Assembly (NCBI GenBank): GCA_030673355.1 | Contig: DAOVJF010000051.1 | Span: 1 to 10,575, forward strand | Reading direction: 5' to 3' | Origin: Planctomycetota bacterium | Lineage (GTDB): Bacteria > JAJVIF01 > JAPKYR01 | Length of the DNA stretch: 10,575 bases | Shown: one piece after another, positions 5,841-10,575 of the stretch | Numbering within the stretch: position 1 is the first letter of the stretch | Layout of the letters: each line of letters starts with the position of its first letter | Program-made: the position numbers and the translations under genes | The notes under the pieces: generated by a model | Databases searched by the model: none | Seen by the model: the letters and a program-made list of their open reading frames with translations, nothing else | What the model was told of the DNA's origin: nothing

Positions 5841-6398
5841 TCAGTTGCAGTCGTTACCGAACACAACTGCTGCATGGGCGGCGATGAAGAGAGTATCGCC
5901 ATAGTCCCATTCAGGCATCATCGCATAATGGCTCATGTATGCCTGGACAACAGGATCGTGGGTCATTTTATCCCTGAAATGCCCAACCTTTGGATTACCC
6001 TTGTTTGTCTGGGGAATCCCATCGAGCGAATCCGCGATATGAAGATGGGTTTCCTTCAGGAACCAACCATCTGTCGTCTGGTAAGTCACGAACACCAAGC
6101 CGAATATACTCGCCACTGTGACAGTCCCGACATCGATATCCTGACCGGCATAAAGCGTATAGATAGAATTATTCCCGATTGTGTACTCCATGTAGGTGGC
6201 CCAGTTTTTTCCGGGGAAGTCTGTTCCATCGGCCCATGCACTTTCCTGGTCGCAAGGCTGGGGGTCCGGGTCGGAATCAAGGCCGGTCCGGTAGTCGTCG
6301 TCAATCGGACCTGCTGTCGGACCTGACGATCCGCCACATCCCAATGTCATAGATGTAAGAAGAATTACAAGCGCAAAAACAACGAACTTGAGATTCAT
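5841..6398 (-). CDS. small secreted lipoprotein of unknown function with ETHLHIAD motif
   Basis: A 185-aa predicted lipoprotein that I cannot assign to a named family. The start at 6398 is chosen over the longer ORF start at 6443. It has a GGAGG ribosome binding site 9 bases upstream and gives a compact signal peptide (MNLKF, hydrophobic core, then MTLGC with lipidated C21). A Gly/Ser/Pro/Asp-rich flexible linker (22-50) follows. The mature domain contains AWADGTDFPGKNWATYMEY, a beta-rich middle (TVTVASIFGLVFVTYQTTDGW), then KETHLHIADSLDGIPQ and a C-terminal FIAAHAAVVF. From memory, the W/ETHL/AAHA pattern recurs in secreted beta-sandwich proteins of uncertain role found in environmental bacteria and archaea. 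C49 and C184 could form a disulfide. It stands alone on the - strand, facing the redox operon tail to tail. Confidence 0.75.
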   Translation of the reverse strand: MNLKFVVFALVILLTSMTLGCGGSSGPTAGPIDDDYRTGLDSDPDPQPCDQESAWADGTDFPGKNWATYMEYTIGNNSIYTLYAGQDIDVGTVTVASIFGLVFVTYQTTDGWFLKETHLHIADSLDGIPQTNKGNPKVGHFRDKMTHDPVVQAYMSHYAMMPEWDYGDTLFIAAHAAVVFGNDCN

Positions 6399-6618
6399 AA
6401 TTGAAAGCCTCCAGGTTTTAATTGCAGTCGGGCAATATGTCATTTATACCATCCAACACCATAACCGAAGTGCCACCATGCAATCCGGTTTCTTGGCAAA
6501 TAGTATTGCATTGTAAAATACAATTAGTCAAGACAGGAAAAATGCCTTGTCTCCGAAGTTCGGAAAAAATACTTTCAAGTAGAATTGATCTTACACTGAA
6601 TTACACTGGGTGAACACC
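6399..6618. promoter_or_regulatory. upstream region of the small lipoprotein gene with candidate promoters and an inverted repeat
   Basis: No credible gene is seen here; the 63-codon + strand ORF at 6422-6613 lacks a ribosome binding site and recognisable content. On the - strand there are two promoter possibilities. One is an extended -10-like TGGTATAAA about 45 bp before the start codon, without a good -35. The other is a TTGACT -35 box (bases 6526-6531) with a poor -10 18 bp on. A perfect inverted repeat ATTGTA-AAA-TACAAT (6510-6524) overlaps the spacer of the second and could be an operator. A short direct repeat TTACACTG occurs at 6591 and 6601. Confidence 0.35.
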
Positions 6619-6660
6619 TAAAATAAAAACGTCCCTGGTTTCAGAACATGATCCAGAGAC
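6619..6660 (-). terminator. rho-independent terminator downstream of the Do-family protease gene
   Basis: Read on the - strand, an 8-bp stem GTCTCTGG/CCAGGGAC (one G-U pair; arms at 6653-6660 and 6631-6638) with a 14-base loop is followed directly by GTTTTTATTTTA. It lies about 100 bases past the protease stop codon and is correctly oriented to end that transcript. Bases 6661-6759 between it and the gene show only a small inverted repeat (AACACT/AGTGTT, 6673-6688). Confidence 0.65.
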
Positions 6661-6759
6661 TGTTTTATGAGAAACACTCAGCAGTGTTAGATTCTTAAAA
6701 ATACTGCATGTTCGCAGTCCCCCCCGTATATTACTATCGCGTTTCAGCCCATATTTTCA

Positions 6760-8367
6760 TCAATCTTCGAACGGTACTGCCATAAAAAATCTGACCCAGT
6801 CACCGGACGGTCCCAGCTGCATATACCTGATCACCACACTTGAACCCTCGCTTTCCCACTCATCACGGGCTTCAGACATTAACCGGTCGTAATCATCGAG
6901 GTTAACAACATCCTCGCCGCTGATGCTGACAATAATCAAACCCTCCCTCATACCCTTTTCAAACGCGACACTCGACGGGTCTACATATGCCACAATAACG
7001 CCGGTAATGCCTTCGGGAAGATCGTAGAATTCGATAATTTCCCGGTCCAGCTCCTCGACCTCGATTCCAAGGTATTCGGTATTCCTTTCGGATTTCGTGG
7101 GCTTGGAGTTATCCACGTCTTCATCCTCAATCGGCTCATCAGCCGGCTGGAGGACATTCGAGTCGCGCTGGATGGGGGTAATCGCCACGGCAATTTCCTC
7201 TCCATCACGCCAGACAATGAATTCGGCAGGCTCCCCGACAGGAAGTGCGGCTATGACTCGCGATGCGGACGAGGTACTGCTCACGTGCTCCCCACCGACC
7301 TGTAAAATTACATCGCCTTCCCAAAGTCCTCCCTCATCGGCAGGATTTCCTTCAGTCAGCCCGATCACAATGGCGCCATCAATACTTTCAAGGCCAAATG
7401 CTTCAGCCAGGTCGGGATCGATATTCTGAATAGTTACACCGATCCAGCCCCTGATAACCTCTCCGTACTCAAGGAAGCCCTCATAGACAAATCCGGCGAT
7501 ACTCATCGGAATGGCGAATCCGATTCCCGATCCCTGGGAGCTGATCGCGGTATTTATACCCACCGCGCGCCCATGAATATCAACAAGCGGTCCGCCTGAA
7601 TTACCCAGATTTATCGCCGCATCGGTCTGGATGAAGTCCTGGTAGTATGCACCACCCTGAAGGAAAAGCTGCTCACGGTTCGTTGCGGACACGATTCCGA
7701 CCGTAACCGACCCGGCCAGATTCCCAAATGGATTCCCGACCGCCATGACCCAGTCGCCGACCTGTAGTTCATCCGAATCGGCAATTTCGAGATATGGAAA
7801 AGGCTCGCTGTCCTCAATTTTCAGAACCGCGACATCGGAATCCGAATCGCTGCCGATAATCTCCGCATCGAACTGCTGCCCGTCGTCCATTACGACCGTT
7901 ATTTCATCGGCATTGGCAACAACATGGTTATTTGTGAGAATGTAGCCATTTGGGTTGACCAGGAAACCGCTGCCGGCTGAATAAACCGGAAATTCTTCCT
8001 CAGGCTGGTTTCGATCCCTGTTGCGATCCGGTCTTCCAAATGGGTCCGGTATATCGAAAGGGAACTCGAACTGTTCGCCGAATGGCGATCCGTATTCCAT
8101 GAGGGTTTGCGTTCCTTCGGCCTGGATACTCACGACCGCCGGACGAACCGCGGCCACAATGTCACGGAAGGATTCCTGCGTGGAGACAAGAAAATCCGAC
8201 GGCTCCACACCCGCGGGAGAAGTAGAAAAACCTCCCTGGGCCACTGATTTCGGTATCCAGTCAAGTCCATTTGATAAAAGTATTCCCGTTACTACCCCGA
8301 ACAAAAGCACAAAAAAGAGGAGAAGCGATTTCGCTCCCCTGTGCTGGCTCGCAATTCGTGGGTCCAT
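6760..8367 (-). CDS. htrA: Do/HtrA (DegP-type) periplasmic serine protease with two PDZ domains
   Basis: A 535-aa envelope quality-control protease. The N-terminus has a positively charged start and one hydrophobic segment (about residues 14-33), either an uncleaved anchor or a signal peptide; a possible cleavage site, SVA-Q, lies at 43. The trypsin-like domain has the full catalytic triad: H148 in LTNNHVV, D178 in SDSDVAVLKI and S257 in GNSGGPL. The loop between residues 87 and 128 is rich in Phe, Pro, Arg and Asp, as is usual in the LA loop of DegP relatives. PDZ1 covers about 305-397, an acidic linker 400-430, and PDZ2 about 432-530 (EYLGIEVEEL, EGLIIVSISGE). Two PDZ domains favour DegP/DegQ/MucD over DegS. 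A GGAGG ribosome binding site lies upstream of the start, and a sigma-E-like promoter about 65 bp upstream suits a stress-induced protease. It is transcribed divergently from the penicillin-binding protein gene. Confidence 0.95.
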   Translation of the reverse strand: MDPRIASQHRGAKSLLLFFVLLFGVVTGILLSNGLDWIPKSVAQGGFSTSPAGVEPSDFLVSTQESFRDIVAAVRPAVVSIQAEGTQTLMEYGSPFGEQFEFPFDIPDPFGRPDRNRDRNQPEEEFPVYSAGSGFLVNPNGYILTNNHVVANADEITVVMDDGQQFDAEIIGSDSDSDVAVLKIEDSEPFPYLEIADSDELQVGDWVMAVGNPFGNLAGSVTVGIVSATNREQLFLQGGAYYQDFIQTDAAINLGNSGGPLVDIHGRAVGINTAISSQGSGIGFAIPMSIAGFVYEGFLEYGEVIRGWIGVTIQNIDPDLAEAFGLESIDGAIVIGLTEGNPADEGGLWEGDVILQVGGEHVSSTSSASRVIAALPVGEPAEFIVWRDGEEIAVAITPIQRDSNVLQPADEPIEDEDVDNSKPTKSERNTEYLGIEVEELDREIIEFYDLPEGITGVIVAYVDPSSVAFEKGMREGLIIVSISGEDVVNLDDYDRLMSEARDEWESEGSSVVIRYMQLGPSGDWVRFFMAVPFED

Positions 8368-8432
8368 ATTGTTAACATCCTCCAGATTGAGTTTCTAATT
8401 CTCCCAACTTCTTTCCAGACGTATCGCTGGTA

Positions 8433-8459
8433 TTAGACTCATAAGAAACAAAATGGTTC
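8433..8459 (-). promoter_or_regulatory. candidate ECF sigma-E-type promoter of the Do-family protease gene
   Basis: On the - strand, GAACCA (bases 8459-8454) is followed by a 16-base spacer and TCTAA (8437-8433). The enterobacterial RpoE consensus is GAACTT, about 16 bases, then TCTRA, and degP is a classical RpoE target. The predicted start would leave a leader of roughly 55-60 bases before the ATG at 8367. No RpoE or anti-sigma gene is in the window, so this rests on sequence resemblance and family knowledge only. Confidence 0.42.
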
Positions 8460-8518
8460 ATGCCTGGCATCGGGATTATCTGAAAAATTAAATAAATCCC
8501 GGCGTAAATATCATTTGG

Positions 8519-8617
8519 AACCCGGGTTGCACTGAACCAAAATGCGCCTCTCATGGTACCATATGGTGTGTCTTCTGTGAGACACTATATATATAAGACA
8601 CAATTCGACTTAAAGCC
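8519..8617 (+). promoter_or_regulatory. upstream region of the penicillin-binding protein gene: palindromes, hairpin and AT-rich -10 region
   Basis: Bases 8519-8528 are the perfect palindrome AACCCGGGTT. Bases 8553-8567 read ATGGT-ACCAT-ATGGT, forming two overlapping perfect 10-bp palindromes. A hairpin GTGTCT/AGACAC (8568-8573 with 8580-8585) follows, and AGACAC recurs at 8596-8601. TATATATATAAG (8586-8597) could supply a -10 element just before the ATG at 8618. No convincing -35 hexamer was found. Confidence 0.4.
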
Positions 8618-10575
8618 ATGGTTATTCTCAAAATTATACAATGGCTGTTTATTAAATTCTTCGTCATCATAAAAGGATTACTTTTTCTAATCCTGCTTTT
8701 CCTTTTATGCATTACGGCATTTGTTAACGGCTTCCTCTCCGAAGTGGTCAAGGACCTCCCGATGATTGAAAATCTCGGTGTCCCCGACCTCGCCATGACG
8801 AGCAAAATCTATGCGGCGGACGGGACTCTTCTCGGGGATGTTTTCGGCGAGGAGAACCGTGTTTTAATCGGATGGCACCAGATTCCGGAGGACCTTCGCA
8901 ACGCGATCGTGGCGGTGGAAGACCAGGATTATTACTCGCATCCCGGGTTCGATATCAAGGGTATGGCAAGGGCTTTAATTCAAAATCTCCAGCAGGGAAG
9001 CCTGAAAGGCCAGGGAGCAAGCACGGTCACCCAGCAGCTTGTCAGGGCCCTGTATTTATCAAACGAACAGACTTTCGAACGTAAAATCGCCGAGATAATT
9101 CTGGCGGTTAAAATAGAGCAGAAATATTCTAAAGATGAGATTCTCACATTCTATCTGAACCAGGTTTATTTCGGATCGAACGCCTATGGGGTCGAGGCGG
9201 CCTCGCAGACATATTTCGGGCAACCCGTCTCCGAGTGCGACATCGCCCAGTGCGCGATGCTTGCCGGACTTCCGCAGGCGCCGTCGAGGCTCAGCCCGTA
9301 CGTCAGCATGGAGAACGCGATCGAACGTCGCGAGCACGTCCTGACCCGTATGCTCGAAGAGGGCTACATCGATCAGGATGAATTCCTGGCCGCGACTGAA
9401 TCCGAAATTAACCTGACCGGACGAAGGGACGTCGGGTTTACCGGGCTCACCCATCCATACTTCAGCACCTACGTAATTCACGAGGTCCAGGAGAAATTCG
9501 GGCTTCGGAAGCTCTATACGGAAGGCCTCAGGATTTATACGACCCTTAATCCCGATTGGCAGGCGGTCGCAGAACAGACTGTTATCGATAAGGTTGCTGA
9601 ATTCGCCGATCTGAATGTCACCCAGGGCGCGCTTGTGACTATCGAAGTGCAGACCGGTGCGATTCGCGCGATGGTCGGCGGTACCAATTTCGATGACAGC
9701 GAATTTAACCGCGCTTGGCAGGCTAACCGTCAGCCCGGTTCCAGCTTCAAACCATATGTTTACCTGACCGCGATGGACGACAGCTTCTCCCCGAACAGCC
9801 TTGTCCGTGATGTGGAAACCGATTTCGTCATCGAGGGCTGGGGGACATACACACCGCATAATTACGATTATGGATATCGTGGAATAATTACGCTTCGAAG
9901 TGCCCTTATGGCAAGCAGGAACATCCCCGCGGTCAAAATTGTCGATATTGTCGGAGGGCAGCGCGTAGCCGACATCGCAAGGGCATGCGGAATCCTTTCT
10001 ACGATCCGACCCGCTCTGTCGATGGGGATCGGCACAAGCGAAGTCACCCTTCTCGAACATACATCGGCCTTTTCGACTTTCGCTAACGACGGGGTACTGA
10101 ACCAGCCTTACGTGATCGAGCGAATCACCGATGTTCGCGGCAATGTTTTGTATACACACCAGCCGGCGCGCGCGCAGGTTGTACAACCGAACGCCGTACG
10201 TCTTCTCGTCAGTATGTTGCAGGGTGTTGTGACCGGCGGCACAGGCACTCGCGCGAGAGTTACAGGCCACCATATCGCTGGTAAAACCGGTACTACCGAT
10301 GACTGGCGCGATGCATGGTTCCTTGGTTTCACACCTTCCATCGTCACGGGTGTATGGATCGGTAACGACGACAATTCCGCCATGTCGAGAGTCACCGGCG
10401 GACGGTATCCGGCAATTATCTGGCACGATTACATGGAGTATGTTCTTGCCGATATGCCGGATGAGACATTCCCATCGCCCTCCTACCCGAGATATACACG
10501 CGCTATGGATCATGAAGACAGCCAGGCAATGCTTGAAAGTCAAAAGGCGCTCCAGGACCTCGCGGAAGAGCTTGG
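8618..10575 (+). CDS. class A penicillin-binding protein (PBP1a-type peptidoglycan transglycosylase/transpeptidase), 3' partial
   Basis: Bifunctional peptidoglycan synthase anchored in the inner membrane with its catalytic domains in the periplasm. It polymerises lipid II and crosslinks the stem peptides. The window holds 652 codons and the gene continues beyond the edge. The N-terminus has one membrane segment (about residues 9-37). The glycosyltransferase family 51 domain shows VAVEDQDYYSHPGFD (catalytic Glu101), GASTVTQQLVR and KYSKDEILTFYLNQVYFG. The transpeptidase domain shows all three active-site motifs: S375-S-F-K378 in QPGSSFKPY, S433-R-N and K556-T-G-T. Afterwards come AWFLGFTPSIVTGVWIGND and a charged region entering a probable C-terminal tail. 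The start at 8618 is the only in-frame ATG near the domain start; an in-frame TAA lies at 8594-8596 and the ribosome binding site is weak. PBP1a orthologue status is likely; PBP2a or 1b-like alternatives are not excluded. Confidence 0.94.
   Translation, partial: MVILKIIQWLFIKFFVIIKGLLFLILLFLLCITAFVNGFLSEVVKDLPMIENLGVPDLAMTSKIYAADGTLLGDVFGEENRVLIGWHQIPEDLRNAIVAVEDQDYYSHPGFDIKGMARALIQNLQQGSLKGQGASTVTQQLVRALYLSNEQTFERKIAEIILAVKIEQKYSKDEILTFYLNQVYFGSNAYGVEAASQTYFGQPVSECDIAQCAMLAGLPQAPSRLSPYVSMENAIERREHVLTRMLEEGYIDQDEFLAATESEINLTGRRDVGFTGLTHPYFSTYVIHEVQEKFGLRKLYTEGLRIYTTLNPDWQAVAEQTVIDKVAEFADLNVTQGALVTIEVQTGAIRAMVGGTNFDDSEFNRAWQANRQPGSSFKPYVYLTAMDDSFSPNSLVRDVETDFVIEGWGTYTPHNYDYGYRGIITLRSALMASRNIPAVKIVDIVGGQRVADIARACGILSTIRPALSMGIGTSEVTLLEHTSAFSTFANDGVLNQPYVIERITDVRGNVLYTHQPARAQVVQPNAVRLLVSMLQGVVTGGTGTRARVTGHHIAGKTGTTDDWRDAWFLGFTPSIVTGVWIGNDDNSAMSRVTGGRYPAIIWHDYMEYVLADMPDETFPSPSYPRYTRAMDHEDSQAMLESQKALQDLAEEL

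Noticed and set aside
6399..6443. A 15-codon N-terminal extension of the small - strand lipoprotein (start at 6443).
   Set aside because: The internal start at 6398 has a GGAGG ribosome binding site at good spacing and gives a normal signal peptide; the extension would overlap that ribosome binding site.
6422..6613. A 63-codon + strand frame in the gap between the small lipoprotein and the protease gene.
   Set aside because: No ribosome binding site, no recognisable motif, and it overlaps the probable promoter region of the lipoprotein gene.
9059..10543. A 494-codon open frame on the - strand opposite the penicillin-binding protein gene.
   Set aside because: It lies entirely antisense to a gene with all the class A PBP motifs. 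Its translation has no recognisable domain, and long antisense frames are common opposite GC-biased coding sequence.

Overview
The window suggests an uncultured, anaerobic, Gram-negative-type bacterium. Two lipoproteins, a Do-family periplasmic protease and a class A penicillin-binding protein point to a diderm envelope. An ATP-driven low-potential Fe-S electron system points to anaerobic metabolism. Base composition is moderate (about half G+C by eye). I cannot place the organism more precisely from the sequence alone.

Left third (1-5498, all + strand): a redox block. It opens with the 3' part of a gene for a double-domain BcrA/BcrD (BadF/BadG)-type ATPase, the activator that drives electrons into benzoyl-CoA reductase or 2-hydroxyacyl-CoA dehydratase enzymes. 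A small two-cluster ferredoxin gene follows, then a lipoprotein of the sulfatase/alkaline-phosphatase superfamily, then a large NAD(P)H-dependent Fe-S flavoprotein (840 aa). Without the lipoprotein the logic is: NAD(P)H -> Fe-S flavoprotein -> ferredoxin -> ATPase -> CoA-ester reductase or dehydratase. The catalytic subunits would lie upstream, outside the window. The lipoprotein gene appears to interrupt this module. It is preceded by a tandem 26-bp repeat whose second copy runs into a promoter-like sequence, with an extended -10 box placed so that the transcript could be leaderless. The C-terminus of the flavoprotein looks like a degenerate GIY-YIG domain.

Middle (5499-6759): a 342-bp gap rich in short repeats, holding a strong GGGGACAC/GTGTCCCC hairpin nested inside a second inverted repeat, plus a tandem 15-bp repeat. 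I read these as REP-like or insertion-sequence-end remnants. Next comes a small lipoprotein of unknown function on the - strand, then a 361-bp gap holding its likely promoter region and a rho-independent terminator for the next - strand gene.

Right third (6760-10575): a divergent envelope-maintenance pair. On the - strand is a Do/HtrA serine protease with two PDZ domains, preceded by a sequence resembling a sigma-E-type promoter. On the + strand is a class A penicillin-binding protein (transglycosylase plus transpeptidase) that runs off the right edge. The 250-bp divergent region contains several perfect 10-bp palindromes that could be regulator sites.

No tRNA, rRNA, CRISPR array or intact mobile element was seen. 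The most interesting points are the fused ATPase with its ferredoxin and flavoprotein partners, the GIY-YIG-like tail on the flavoprotein, and the lipoprotein gene with its repeat-borne promoter lying inside the redox operon.
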